A model generated the notes under the pieces. It saw nothing but the letters and a program-made list of their open reading frames with translations, had not been told where the DNA came from and did not search any database. 37,563 nt of DNA, taken from the NCBI GenBank assembly GCA_030621515.1, contig JAUXHN010000017.1, positions 1-37,563 of the forward strand, in the 5' to 3' direction. Below are positions 7,052-15,755 of this stretch, in pieces. Source of the DNA: Deltaproteobacteria bacterium (lineage in GTDB: Bacteria > Myxococcota_A > Polyangia > JAAYKL01). The first letter of the stretch is position 1. Every line of letters starts with the position of its first letter. A program made the position numbers and the translations under genes.

Positions 7052-8425
7052 TCAGGTGAAGTCCTTGCCGGTGGCGACGGCGATGAGCAGGATGATTATG
7101 GCCGCCGGAGCGACAATCCTGAGGCACCAGATCCAGAGGGTGAAGGGCAAGGACGGCTTCGTGATGCCCAGCTCTTCCATGGCGTTCTTCCTGCCCAGGA
7201 ACCAGCCCACGAAGATGGTGATTCCCAGACCGCCGAGGGGCAACATCCAGTTGGCAGCCACGTGGTCCAGGGTGGCCAGGACCCCTGGCTTGCCCTCGAT
7301 CAACTCGAAACTGGACAGGGGCTCCACAGCTCCCAGGGAGAGGGCGGCCAGGATCGATCCGACGAAGACCCCGCCCGCGCAGATGACCGTTGCCCTGGGC
7401 CGGGACCAACCCTTTTTGTCAATCAACAGGGACGTGACCACCTCGCCCAGGGAGATGGTTGAAGAAAGCGCCGCAAATCCCACCAGGATGAAAAACGCGG
7501 GCGCCAGGATCCTGCCACCGGGCATATTGGTGTAAAACATATCCGGAAGGGTGATGAACAGCATCCCCATCGTGGAGCCGGACATCCGATCCTGCATGTC
7601 CGGCACGGAGAGGATGATGGTAAACATCGCGATAGCGGCGAAAAGCGCGAATAAAGTATCCAACACGACAACCCACGCCGCTGCGCCGAAGATCGACTCC
7701 TTTTTCCCGATGTACGATCCGTACGCGATCATCGCCCCAAGCCCAAGAGACAGGGTGAAGAACGCGTGACCCACCGCCTCGAGGTAGCCCTTCGCCGGTA
7801 GCTGGTCGAAGTGGGGCGTGAACAACATGGAGAGAGCCTCGTCGCGTCCGTCCATGGTGAGCGCTGTGCCCACCAGGTAGAGCAAGATAATGATAAGGAC
7901 CGGCATCATGATCTTGGTGGCCTTTTCTATTCCACGTCCGATGCCCCGATAAACGATGAACGCTGTAGCAACGGAGAAAATGGCTGTCAGTCCAATCTGT
8001 AATGGGGCGTTGGCCAGGAACGCGCCGAAATCACTCTCTGCCGGCGGTGTGTACGATGTGAACGACCAGACGAGGCACTGGTAGAACGAACGCACGGACC
8101 ATCCCGCGATCACCATGTAATAGGAGAGGATTGTCGTGCCCGACGCAACCCCGAGCCATCCCACAATCGACCACCCCTTGCCACCTAACTTTTCGAAGGC
8201 GGGGACCGCGGATAGTTGAGCCCGTCGACCGATCAAAATCTCGGCCATCATGATCGGCAAGCCGAGTACCAGGATAGCCACGAGGTAGACGATCACGAAC
8301 GCGCCGCCGTTGTTCTCCCAGGTTATGTACGGAAACTTCCACAGGTTGCCCAGGCCCACCGCCGAGCCAGCCGCAGCCATCACAAAGCCGAACCTCGATC
8401 CCCAATGGGCGCGCGCCGCCGCCAT
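7052..8425 (-). CDS. Sodium-dependent symporter, NSS (neurotransmitter:sodium symporter) family
   Basis: A 457-aa transporter related to LeuT, TnaT and MhsT. The N-terminus has the family signature WGSRFGFVMAAAGSAVGLGN and WKFPYITWENNGGAF, the unwound TM1 that binds Na+ and substrate. About 11-12 hydrophobic segments follow, including GLGAMIAYGSY in the TM6 region and FAALSSTISLGE in the TM8 region, which contributes Ser/Thr Na2-site ligands. Substrates in bacteria are usually amino acids; the exact one is unknown. I chose ATG 8425 over an upstream in-frame GTG at 8461 because GGAGGTGA sits seven bases before 8425. It is transcribed divergently from the barrel-peptidase gene across 130 nt. 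Confidence 0.93.
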   Translation of the reverse strand: MAAARAHWGSRFGFVMAAAGSAVGLGNLWKFPYITWENNGGAFVIVYLVAILVLGLPIMMAEILIGRRAQLSAVPAFEKLGGKGWSIVGWLGVASGTTILSYYMVIAGWSVRSFYQCLVWSFTSYTPPAESDFGAFLANAPLQIGLTAIFSVATAFIVYRGIGRGIEKATKIMMPVLIIILLYLVGTALTMDGRDEALSMLFTPHFDQLPAKGYLEAVGHAFFTLSLGLGAMIAYGSYIGKKESIFGAAAWVVVLDTLFALFAAIAMFTIILSVPDMQDRMSGSTMGMLFITLPDMFYTNMPGGRILAPAFFILVGFAALSSTISLGEVVTSLLIDKKGWSRPRATVICAGGVFVGSILAALSLGAVEPLSSFELIEGKPGVLATLDHVAANWMLPLGGLGITIFVGWFLGRKNAMEELGITKPSLPFTLWIWCLRIVAPAAIIILLIAVATGKDFT

Positions 8426-8555
8426 CCGCTCACCTCCATCGTCCTGATTATTCGAGGTCACGGTAACACGTTACGGGTTGCCGGTGAAATGGAGGATTCC
8501 CGGTTGCGGTTTGACGCTTTTCGCGTGCGAAGATAGGATTCATTGGGGCCGATTT

Positions 8556-11453
8556 ATGAGTGTTTTCAACAAATACACGGCGCGGATTTTCGGCTGCATC
8601 ATGCTGATGATCGTCGCGCTTGCACCGACTCCGTCGAGCGGCGGCGATCCAAATCTCGTCTACTTCACCATTTACACGGAGCATTTCAACATTCACTTTC
8701 ACCAGGGACTGGAGCGTTCGGCTCGACTGGCCGCCTCTCTGGCCGAAGAGATTCACGACGAGCTCACAATCCTGTTCGGATGGGAGGTCAACGGTCCCAC
8801 GGAAATGATCCTCACGGACCAGACCGATTCGGCGAACGGCCTGGCGATGGCCTCACCGCGGCCTCTGATAAGACTTTACGTCACCGGACCACGGATGGAT
8901 CTGGGCATGTCAGCGCTCTCCAGCTATCGGGACTGGCTGCGCACGCTGATAACCCACGAGTACACTCACGTGATCCATTTGCAGATGCACGGCGGGGTCT
9001 CGAGGATCATCAACACCATCTTCGGAGACGTTTACCTGCCCAATCAGATGCAGCCGCGCTGGTTCATCGAGGGCCTCGCCGTTATGGACGAGACCTATCG
9101 CTCGGGCGGAGGTCGGATTCGATCGACGGCATACTCAATGTTGATGAGAACCCATGCGCTCGAAGGGCATTTGCTCACCCTCGGGGAGCTGTCCAACTTC
9201 GGGATGGAGTTTCCTCGCGGCCACGCGCACTACAACTACGGCGCCATGTTCATGGACTACCTGCGGACCCGGTTCGGCGAGGAGAAGATAGTGGAGATCT
9301 GCCGACTTTACGGTTCAGCCACCCTTCCATACGGCATGAACCGGACCTTCAAGAGCGTGCTGGGGGTGGACCTTGTAACTGTGTACGACGACTGGCTGGA
9401 TGAGGTTCTAAAAGAGGCGCAAAAGACGAAAGAACGGGTAGAGGCCGACGGGTTGACCGAGTCCAGGGCAGTGACCGACGACGGAGAAACCAAGGGCAAG
9501 CCGATCTTCACCCCAAAGGGCGACGCGCTGATCATCCCCATCTCCAACTTGCAGGAACGTTCCGGGCTATACATGCTGGCCCTCGACGGCTCTTCGAGGG
9601 AGCGTATTGCTCGATCCGGAACCAACGCGAGCGTTTCCATGGATCATGTTGGGCACATCTACTACACGCGAAACGCGCCTTTCAAAAACTGGTATCGGTT
9701 CAGCGACGTGTTCGTGCTCGACCGGCCCGGTGTGGATCCCCGGCGCATAACCTACGGAGCCAGGGCGCGGGCGGCGGCCGTCTCGCCCCGGGGCGATTTC
9801 CTCGTCATGACGGTCAACGAGGCGGGAACTTCAAGGCTCGTGCTCACGGACGAGAGAGGCAATCCGGTGCGGACTCTCATCGATTCCGCTCACAGCGATC
9901 AGGTTTACGATCCCACCTGGTCTCCCGACGGACGCTTCGTTGCGACGGTCATCCGCTCCGGGCCTCAGGTAGATCTGTTCCTGATAGACTCGAGCACGGG
10001 AAAGAAACGGCGCATAACCGATGATACTCGCCTGGAGGCCTCACCCTCGTTCGACCCTTCCGGGCGCTTCGTCCTGTTTTCCTCGGATCGAACCGGCATC
10101 AGCAACATATACGCCTACGATCTGAAAAATGATCGACTTATCAGGATAACCAATGTCGTCTCGGGCGCGATCAGTCCCGCGGTCTCGCCCGACGGGCGGA
10201 CGCTGGCGTTCTTGAAATTCTCGTCCCTCGGATGGAACGTGCACGTGATGGATTTTGATCCGGACAATGCTCCGGAGGTCACGGATGATCCTTTGGAGTT
10301 GCCGGAGGCCCGTGAAGTGCCCGATCCGTCGGACGCCGAAATGGTGGCCTATAATCCGTTACCCAGCATTCTACCGCGTGCGTGGATGTTGGGGTTGTCC
10401 ACACAGGGCCAACAGACCGTTTTACAGGCCCTCGTCGCGATGAGCGACGCGGTGGGTCGGCATGCTGTGGCCGCGCAACTCAATTACGGAATCCAGGACA
10501 ACACTCTCTCCCCACGGTTCGGCTATTCGTACCACGGCATGGATCCGTCATTTCATCTCAGTTTTTCCCGCCGTATGTTCCCCCGTGAAACGGGATACCT
10601 TGTGGGCGGCGAAGAACGGCGCTGGATCCAGGAGATAACCTCGGGCTCGGTGAGTTTTTCCGCGTCGGTGCCGGGTCTGGATCGAGGCCATTTGCTCTCC
10701 GTCTCGTACTCGCTGATCCACGCCAGGCCAAGGGGTGATCTGGAGATAGAATTTGACCCGAATGCCGATCTGCCCGAGATTCCCGTGGACTATTTTCGCG
10801 CCGGGTTGAGCTTCGGCTGGTATTACAGCGACACCTTCACGTCGGTGTACGGCATCTCACCCGAGGAGGGCAGGAATGTGTCAACGCGCGTCAGCTTCTA
10901 TCATCCCGCGCTCGGAGGAAAGCAGAAACTGACCACGCTCAGGTACGGCTGGTCAGAGTATATCGAAGCACCGTGGCTGGATCATCATGTGTTCGCTCTT
11001 CGTATTTCAGGGGGGGTTCACATCAGCGATCCACCCGAGCAGGCGGGCTTTTCAGTGGGAGGATACACAGAGCAGAACACCATGGACGCCCTGTGGAACG
11101 CCACCTTCATGGGACAGGCGTCATTGCGCGGATACCCGCCGGGGAGTTTTCATGGAGATCAGTATCATTTGCTGAAACTCGAATATCGATTCCCTTTGTG
11201 GTGGGCCCAGGCTGCCTACAAGACGTTGCCCTTGTTTTTCAGGCAGCTGCATGCGGGAGTATTCACCGACAACGCACTGATCAGCTTCGACGAGCTCGAC
11301 CGGGACGACTGGTACAGCAGCGTCGGCGCGGAGTTGGTGTGGTCGTTCTACTTCGGCTACTACATGCCCATCACCCTGCGCACCGGATATGCGCGGGGGC
11401 TGATGGCCGGCGGATCCAACGAATTGATCGTAGTGATGGGCGGGGCTTTTTAG
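8556..11453 (+). CDS. Secreted gluzincin metallopeptidase / TolB-like propeller / surface-antigen barrel protein
   Basis: A 965-aa exported protein, counted from ATG 8556, chosen because it starts a signal peptide (hydrophobic about residues 12-25); an upstream in-frame ATG at 8478 would bury that signal. Region 1 (about 30-310) is a peptidase-MA-like gluzincin: HEYTH at 134-138 supplies two zinc His and the catalytic Glu135, and WFIEGLAV places Glu172 as the third ligand. Region 2 (about 310-610) is a TolB/DPP-IV-like propeller with blades containing WSPDGRFVATV, DPSGRFVLFSSDRTG and SPDGRTLAFL. Region 3 (about 640-965) is rich in alternating aromatic strands, has GQASLRGYPPG typical of Omp85/D15 surface antigens, and ends in Phe, the usual BAM-recognised last residue. 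A predicted outer-membrane protein with a soluble protease and propeller; its substrate is unknown. Confidence 0.88.
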   Translation: MSVFNKYTARIFGCIMLMIVALAPTPSSGGDPNLVYFTIYTEHFNIHFHQGLERSARLAASLAEEIHDELTILFGWEVNGPTEMILTDQTDSANGLAMASPRPLIRLYVTGPRMDLGMSALSSYRDWLRTLITHEYTHVIHLQMHGGVSRIINTIFGDVYLPNQMQPRWFIEGLAVMDETYRSGGGRIRSTAYSMLMRTHALEGHLLTLGELSNFGMEFPRGHAHYNYGAMFMDYLRTRFGEEKIVEICRLYGSATLPYGMNRTFKSVLGVDLVTVYDDWLDEVLKEAQKTKERVEADGLTESRAVTDDGETKGKPIFTPKGDALIIPISNLQERSGLYMLALDGSSRERIARSGTNASVSMDHVGHIYYTRNAPFKNWYRFSDVFVLDRPGVDPRRITYGARARAAAVSPRGDFLVMTVNEAGTSRLVLTDERGNPVRTLIDSAHSDQVYDPTWSPDGRFVATVIRSGPQVDLFLIDSSTGKKRRITDDTRLEASPSFDPSGRFVLFSSDRTGISNIYAYDLKNDRLIRITNVVSGAISPAVSPDGRTLAFLKFSSLGWNVHVMDFDPDNAPEVTDDPLELPEAREVPDPSDAEMVAYNPLPSILPRAWMLGLSTQGQQTVLQALVAMSDAVGRHAVAAQLNYGIQDNTLSPRFGYSYHGMDPSFHLSFSRRMFPRETGYLVGGEERRWIQEITSGSVSFSASVPGLDRGHLLSVSYSLIHARPRGDLEIEFDPNADLPEIPVDYFRAGLSFGWYYSDTFTSVYGISPEEGRNVSTRVSFYHPALGGKQKLTTLRYGWSEYIEAPWLDHHVFALRISGGVHISDPPEQAGFSVGGYTEQNTMDALWNATFMGQASLRGYPPGSFHGDQYHLLKLEYRFPLWWAQAAYKTLPLFFRQLHAGVFTDNALISFDELDRDDWYSSVGAELVWSFYFGYYMPITLRTGYARGLMAGGSNELIVVMGGAF

Positions 11454-11457
11454 GGCT

Positions 11458-12432
11458 TCATTCGTAAACTTGCGGGTTGGCGCAGTTGGGAAGCCGTTCT
11501 CCCGAAAGGCCGGCGAGAAGGTTCTTCGCCGCCATTACGGCCATGGTATCCCGCGTTGCGACGCTCGCGCTTCCCAGGTGCGGTACGATGAGACAGTTGG
11601 AGAGGGTGTAGAGCTTGTGATCCGGCGGGAGGGGCTCGGGCTCGGTGACGTCCAGGGCCGCATACCCGATGATCCCGTTCTTCAACGCGTTGAAAAGGGC
11701 GTCGTGATCGACGACACCGCCGCGGGCGGTGTTGACCAGAACGGCGGTGACCTTCATTTTTGCGAGGGCCTTCTCGTCGATGATGTGCCTTGTATCCCCG
11801 GTGAGGGGAACATGCAGACTCAAGAAATCGGATTCGGAAAGAAGCTGGTCAAAGGAAACCGGACGGGCAAACTTTTGCGTCTCGATCTCGCCGGGCGACC
11901 TGTCGCAATAGATCACGCGCATGCCGAAGCCCACCCCTCGCCTCGCCATCGCGCGCCCGATGCTACCCATGCCCATGATCCCCAGGGTGGCTCCGTGGAT
12001 GTCCCTCCCCATCAGCAGGGTGGGGCCCCAGGTCTTCCACTTGCCTTCCCGGGCGAACCGTTCACCCTCGACTATACGCCTCGCGGCCGAGGCAAGCAGC
12101 GAGAACGCGAGATCTGCGGTGGTCTCGGTGAGCACTCCCGGGGTGTTACCAACCGGTATTCCCCGTGCTGTTGCGATGTCCACGGCGATGTTGTCGAACC
12201 CGGCGGCGTAACTGCTGATCACCTTGAGGTTGTCCCCGGCGGCCTCGATTACTTTCTGGTCGATGGGATCCGTGAGGAGGCACAGCAGGCCGTCGATGCC
12301 GGGAACCAGATCGATCAGCTCTTCCCTGGTGGGAGGAAGGTCGCCCGGAAAAACACGGGTGTCACATCTGGATTCGATGAGGGAGAGCCCCGAATCGGGG
12401 ATTCGCCTTGTCACGAAAATTTTTGGTTTCAT
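11458..12432 (-). CDS. D-2-hydroxyacid dehydrogenase (glyoxylate/hydroxypyruvate reductase-like)
   Basis: A 324-aa NAD(P)-dependent dehydrogenase of the D-isomer-specific 2-hydroxyacid family. The nucleotide fold carries GMGSIGRA at 154-161. The catalytic triad is present: Arg237 in NTARGG, the Glu in DVTEPEP (about 264), and His285 in PHLGSAS. The [19 protein letters not shown] stretch and [14 protein letters not shown] are the substrate-side signatures shared with GyaR/GhrB and GRHPR. It most likely reduces glyoxylate or hydroxypyruvate to glycolate or D-glycerate; phosphoglycerate dehydrogenase is less likely because the protein is short and has no ACT domain. It converges on the barrel-peptidase gene with only 4 nt between stops. 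Confidence 0.9.
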   Translation of the reverse strand: MKPKIFVTRRIPDSGLSLIESRCDTRVFPGDLPPTREELIDLVPGIDGLLCLLTDPIDQKVIEAAGDNLKVISSYAAGFDNIAVDIATARGIPVGNTPGVLTETTADLAFSLLASAARRIVEGERFAREGKWKTWGPTLLMGRDIHGATLGIMGMGSIGRAMARRGVGFGMRVIYCDRSPGEIETQKFARPVSFDQLLSESDFLSLHVPLTGDTRHIIDEKALAKMKVTAVLVNTARGGVVDHDALFNALKNGIIGYAALDVTEPEPLPPDHKLYTLSNCLIVPHLGSASVATRDTMAVMAAKNLLAGLSGERLPNCANPQVYE

Positions 12433-12470
12433 GTCTGAGCGTTTCGGGTAACTGCGGATACCGCGGTGTT

Positions 12471-14090
12471 CTATTCGACGGCGGCGGGTTCCGGGGGCGG
12501 CGGCGGCGCGGGCGCGGCAGGGGGTTCCACTGGCGCGACAGGGGGTTCCGCAGGTGCTTCCGGGGCTGCCACCGGGACTGCCTCGGGGACAGGCTTGGGT
12601 GCGGAGATGATGTGGAACTCCACCCGCCTGTTCTGCGCCTTGCCCTCCTTGGTCTTGTTGTCAGCGATGGGAGTTGTCTCCCCCTTGCCCTCTGCCGTCA
12701 ACTGACTGTCCGAAACACCTTCGTCCTCCAGGAACTTAAGCACGCTGTCCGCGCGTCTCTGGGAGAGCCTCATGTTCTTCTTGTCCTTGCCCACGTCATC
12801 CGTGTGGCCCTCGACCCGAACCTTGATGTCGGGCTTGGCCTTGATGACCATGGCGACTTCCTTGAGGAGCGCGTGTGATTTATCCAGGATCTTGGCCTTG
12901 CCGGTGGCGAAGTACACCTTTTGAAGGATCTTGATCTGATCGCCCACGACCCGAACCAGGTCCGGACATCCGTCCTCGTCGTCCACGCCGTTCATGGACT
13001 CCGCCTCGTTGGGGCACTGATCGTCCACATCGAGGATGCCGTCCTGATCGTTGTCGGGATCGGGGCAGCCGTCCTCGTCCTCGAACCCATCCACATCCTC
13101 GGGCTCGAGCGGGCACTTGTCGTCCGGGTCGAGGATGCCATCCTGATCGTTGTCGGGATCGGGGCAGCCGTCCTCATCCTCGAACTCGTCCTTGTCCTCA
13201 GCTTCCTCGGGGCACTGGTCTACATCGTTTTTGATGCCGTCCCCATCCACGTCATCGTCGGGGCAACCGTTGTTCGCCGCGATGCCGGCCACATCCGGAC
13301 ACTCGTCGTCCACGTCGAGGATGCCGTCCTCGTCGTTGTCGGTGTCCGGGCATCCGTCGGTGTCCTTGAATCCGTCCATGTCCTCGGGATCGAGCGGGCA
13401 CTTGTCGTTCGGGTCGAGGATGCCGTCACCGTCCTTGTCGTCGGGCCCGGTGGCTCCGCCCAGGGATATCTGCACACCGAAGGACAGGACCTTGTACAGT
13501 TGACCCTCGCCCCAGGCCACGTGCTGGAACCTCACGTACGGCCCGAAGTTGACGTCCTTCCACAGGGCGAACTCGTAACCGAGGCCGATGTTGTAGCCGC
13601 CGTGATCCTCGAAGAGGTGGGCCACGTAATCGATATGGGCGTCGATCCAGAGGTTGCCCGCCGCGGTGCCGTCGTCAAAGAGCGCTCCGTTCTTGTCGGC
13701 AAACAGGCGGAGGTGGAGGCCGGCTCCGATGAACATGCTGCGAAGGCCGTCATAATCATCTGTCGACGAAAACGCGTTGAATCCACCCAGAATCGAGAAA
13801 GCCAGCGGCTCGGCCATGACGATATCCAGACCGATAAGGCCCTGTCCGCCCAGATCGCCGAATTCGCCATCATTGAGTTCGTCGCCGAGCCCCACGTTGA
13901 AACCCGCGCCGAAATGGATGTTGAACGGACGATGGGTAGGTCGATCTACTCCGTCGGCGTTTCCATTCGCTCCGAGGGATACGTCAAGGGACACCGAGCT
14001 TTCTTCCTCATCCGCCATGACGGCAGACGCGCTGAGCGCAAGGATGGCGACAGCTATGAGGGCCCAGAACCGATTTGTGTTGTGTGACAT
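12471..14090 (-). CDS. OmpA-family outer-membrane protein with thrombospondin type-3 repeats
   Basis: A 539-aa protein. Residues 1-26 are a signal peptide ending ASAVMA. Residues about 30-212 look like a beta-barrel (alternating aromatic/hydrophobic strands, many Gly). Residues about 217-375 hold five TSP3-type Ca2+-binding units (patterns D-x-D-x-DGI-x-D and CPxxxEDxDGFxDxDGCPD) with regularly spaced cysteines. Residues about 385-495 are an OmpA peptidoglycan-binding domain ([42 protein letters not shown]). An unusual Pro/Ala/Glu-rich tail of about 43 residues follows. It should anchor the outer membrane to peptidoglycan, with the Ca2+ rod as spacer. GGAGCAAG precedes the start at 14090. Confidence 0.94.
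   Translation of the reverse strand: MSHNTNRFWALIAVAILALSASAVMADEEESSVSLDVSLGANGNADGVDRPTHRPFNIHFGAGFNVGLGDELNDGEFGDLGGQGLIGLDIVMAEPLAFSILGGFNAFSSTDDYDGLRSMFIGAGLHLRLFADKNGALFDDGTAAGNLWIDAHIDYVAHLFEDHGGYNIGLGYEFALWKDVNFGPYVRFQHVAWGEGQLYKVLSFGVQISLGGATGPDDKDGDGILDPNDKCPLDPEDMDGFKDTDGCPDTDNDEDGILDVDDECPDVAGIAANNGCPDDDVDGDGIKNDVDQCPEEAEDKDEFEDEDGCPDPDNDQDGILDPDDKCPLEPEDVDGFEDEDGCPDPDNDQDGILDVDDQCPNEAESMNGVDDEDGCPDLVRVVGDQIKILQKVYFATGKAKILDKSHALLKEVAMVIKAKPDIKVRVEGHTDDVGKDKKNMRLSQRRADSVLKFLEDEGVSDSQLTAEGKGETTPIADNKTKEGKAQNRRVEFHIISAPKPVPEAVPVAAPEAPAEPPVAPVEPPAAPAPPPPPEPAAVE
13034..13180 (-). repeat. Direct DNA repeats encoding TSP3 units
   Basis: Two TSP3 units are encoded by nearly identical stretches of about 45 nt (starting near 13036 and 13134 on the plus strand), differing by a single base over most of their length. 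They can be misread as a CRISPR-like repeat, but they are in frame within the OmpA gene. Such repeats allow units to be gained or lost by recombination. Confidence 0.75.
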
Positions 14091-14390
14091 TTCTTGCTCC
14101 GAATGGTTCGATTGGCGGGGTTTTCAACCCCGTTTTCATTGTCTATTACTTCAATGCTGAACTTAGGCATGCTAGTTCAACAAATCCATGAAGGCAAGCC
14201 TCGGTTTGTACAGTCGAAAAATGTCCTCGGGCTATCCGGAGCCTGCCCGCCTTCGCCGAGCCTACGGCGTGGTTTTTCGACTTTGAAATTTGAAAGATCG
14301 CGCCGTAGCTTGTCCTCTTGATCGCGAAGGCGGACAAGCGACCGCGATTAATGATAGACTGCTTTCATATTTATAACGAAAGGATTGGGC
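14091..14390. other. 300-nt intergenic region with a nested inverted repeat
   Basis: The region lies between the divergent OmpA and solenoid-lipoprotein genes and holds both their promoters. I found no convincing gene. The main structure is the inverted repeat at 14245-14338. The last 40 nt before the lipoprotein start are AT-rich. Confidence 0.6.
14245..14338. repeat. Nested inverted repeat, REP-like
   Basis: The outer arms are GCCCGCCTTCGC (14245-14256) and GCGAAGGCGGAC (14324-14335), pairing at 11 of 12 positions. The inner arms are CTACGGCG (14262-14269) and CGCCGTAG (14301-14308), a perfect match. A third pair, CTTGTCC (14309-14315) and GGACAAG (14332-14338), competes with the outer stem. 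The layout resembles an intergenic repetitive palindrome rather than a terminator, as no T-run follows. Confidence 0.6.
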
Positions 14391-15608
14391 GTGAGGTACT
14401 TACTTTTAATGACACTTGCGGCCGCGTTGGTTTTCGGCGGGTGCTCGGACGGCTCGTCGGGCGGCGGGGACGGTGGAACAACTGATACCGACACGGATAC
14501 TGACACCGACGCCGATACGGACACGGACTCCGATACCGACACAGACACGGACACCGATACCGATACTGACACGGACACGGATACAGACACCGACACCGAC
14601 ACCAACACGGACACCGATGACTGCTTTGTAGGAAACCACATAATCAACAACAGTTCGGACGCAGCCGTGCTGGCGCCTTATCCGTGCATCACGGGTGACC
14701 TGACAGTCCATGCACCCGGGCTCACCAGCCTGAACCTGCCAAACCTCGAGTGGATCGGCGGGTATCTTGACATCAACGACAACGACGCCCTGGCGAGCTT
14801 CGACCTCAGCGTCCTTACTTCGGTGGGTGGGGATCTGGATGTCTACCACAACTCAGTCCTGCCGAATTTCGACCTGAGCAGTATAACCACGGTGGGCGGA
14901 AACCTGACCATTTCCACCTCCATCGCCCTGACGAGCTTCGACCTCAGCGGCCTCGCTTCGGTGGGCGGGAATCTGAGCATCTCCAACCACGGCGCCCTGA
15001 CGAGCTTCGACCTCAGCGGTCTCACTTCGGTGGGTGGGGGCTTGAGCATCTCCGTCACCGCCGCCCTGACGAGCTTCGACCTGAGCGGTATCACTTCGGT
15101 GAGTGGGTACTTGGCTATATGCAACAATGTCGTCCTGACGAGCTTCGACCTGAGCGGCATTACCTCTTCGTTGAGTTGGTCAATGGAGGTCACCGGCAAC
15201 GCTGCCCTGACGAGCTTCAACGTGGGCGATATTACTTCGGTTGGGAACCTGTTCGTTTACTACAATGACGCCCTGACGAATTTCGACCTGAGCAGTATCA
15301 CTTCGGTGAGCGGGAGCCTGATGATCGGGCACGACGCCTATGGCAACGCCGTCCTGACGAGCTTCGACCTGGGCGGTATTACTTCGGTTGGGAGCGTGAA
15401 AATCCTCAACCACGCCGCCCTGACGAGCTTCGACCTGAGCAGTATTACTTCGGTAGTCGGGGCCCTGGAGGTCATCGACAACGTCACCCTCCCCGACTGC
15501 GACGTGTGTGTGGTACTGGACCAGATCACCAGCGGACCCACGTCGATAGATGTCCACACCAACCTCAACGACGCATGCACTCCGGTTCCGGCTAACTGCC
15601 CCCCCTGA
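14391..15608 (+). CDS. Solenoid-repeat lipoprotein with (Thr-Asp)n linker
   Basis: A 405-aa lipoprotein. I chose GTG 14391 because GAAAGGA lies about six bases upstream and it yields MRYLLLMTLAAALVFGGC with Cys18 lipidated; a TTG at 14385 is also in frame. A Ser/Gly-rich patch and a long Thr-Asp repeat (DNA 14481-14620) form a flexible spacer. The rest is about a dozen 23-residue repeats with consensus LTSFDLSgITSVGGxLxIxx, where the Leu, Phe and Leu of the first part and the Val-Gly-Gly are the fixed points. This looks like a right-handed solenoid close to receptor-L/leucine-rich repeat folds. The last repeat turns into a Cys-containing cap (LPDCDVC ... DACTPVPANCPP). Likely a surface-exposed binding or adhesion protein; no partner is evident. 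Confidence 0.85.
   Translation: MRYLLLMTLAAALVFGGCSDGSSGGGDGGTTDTDTDTDTDADTDTDSDTDTDTDTDTDTDTDTDTDTDTDTNTDTDDCFVGNHIINNSSDAAVLAPYPCITGDLTVHAPGLTSLNLPNLEWIGGYLDINDNDALASFDLSVLTSVGGDLDVYHNSVLPNFDLSSITTVGGNLTISTSIALTSFDLSGLASVGGNLSISNHGALTSFDLSGLTSVGGGLSISVTAALTSFDLSGITSVSGYLAICNNVVLTSFDLSGITSSLSWSMEVTGNAALTSFNVGDITSVGNLFVYYNDALTNFDLSSITSVSGSLMIGHDAYGNAVLTSFDLGGITSVGSVKILNHAALTSFDLSSITSVVGALEVIDNVTLPDCDVCVVLDQITSGPTSIDVHTNLNDACTPVPANCPP
14481..14620 (+). repeat. Low-complexity GAYACN repeat encoding Thr-Asp linker
   Basis: A six-base-period repeat (GAC/GAT followed by ACN) codes for alternating Asp and Thr. Codon third positions vary, so this is not a pure microsatellite and selection on the peptide is likely. 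Confidence 0.85.
14928..15460 (+). repeat. 69-nt tandem coding repeats of the solenoid lipoprotein
   Basis: Repeats with a 69-nt period, built around CTGACGAGCTTCGACCT followed by an ACTTCGGT core. Several consecutive units differ by only a few bases in the conserved half and strongly in the variable half, so the conserved half appears to have been homogenised recently. Confidence 0.8.
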
Positions 15609-15755
15609 AACCACCCGTCCGGTAAGCGCCATTATTTACGGGCCGGTGTAGTTGAAGCTTCCGGCGATCATGAGTATGCAAGATGAGTATGAAATTCTCT
15701 TTTTTGTATGGCGGCGGGCTGGTAGTATCAGCGGCTACAAGTGAGGTAGAACAAA

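Noticed and set aside
8426-8461. Upstream GTG start for the NSS symporter
   Set aside because: GGAGGTGA lies inside this stretch, placed for the ATG at 8425.
12990-13430. Regular repeats suggesting a CRISPR array
   Set aside because: Repeats are in frame, vary at third codon positions and encode TSP3 Ca2+-binding units; there are no unique equal-length spacers and no cas genes.
12921-14087. Plus-strand open frame with [12 protein letters not shown]-like repeats opposite OmpA
   Set aside because: It is the mirror of the TSP3-encoding repeats; the minus strand has a signal peptide and a full OmpA domain.
14348-14650. Minus-strand open frame coding a long (Ser-Val)n stretch
   Set aside because: It is the complement of the Thr-Asp repeat; the plus strand gives the lipoprotein signal and a continuous solenoid.
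14928-15460. 69-nt repeats suggesting a CRISPR or VNTR
   Set aside because: In frame and coding a 23-residue protein repeat.
15622-15652. Possible hairpin after the solenoid lipoprotein
   Set aside because: Arms CCGGTAA and TTTACGGGCCGG pair only with bulges and no T-run follows.
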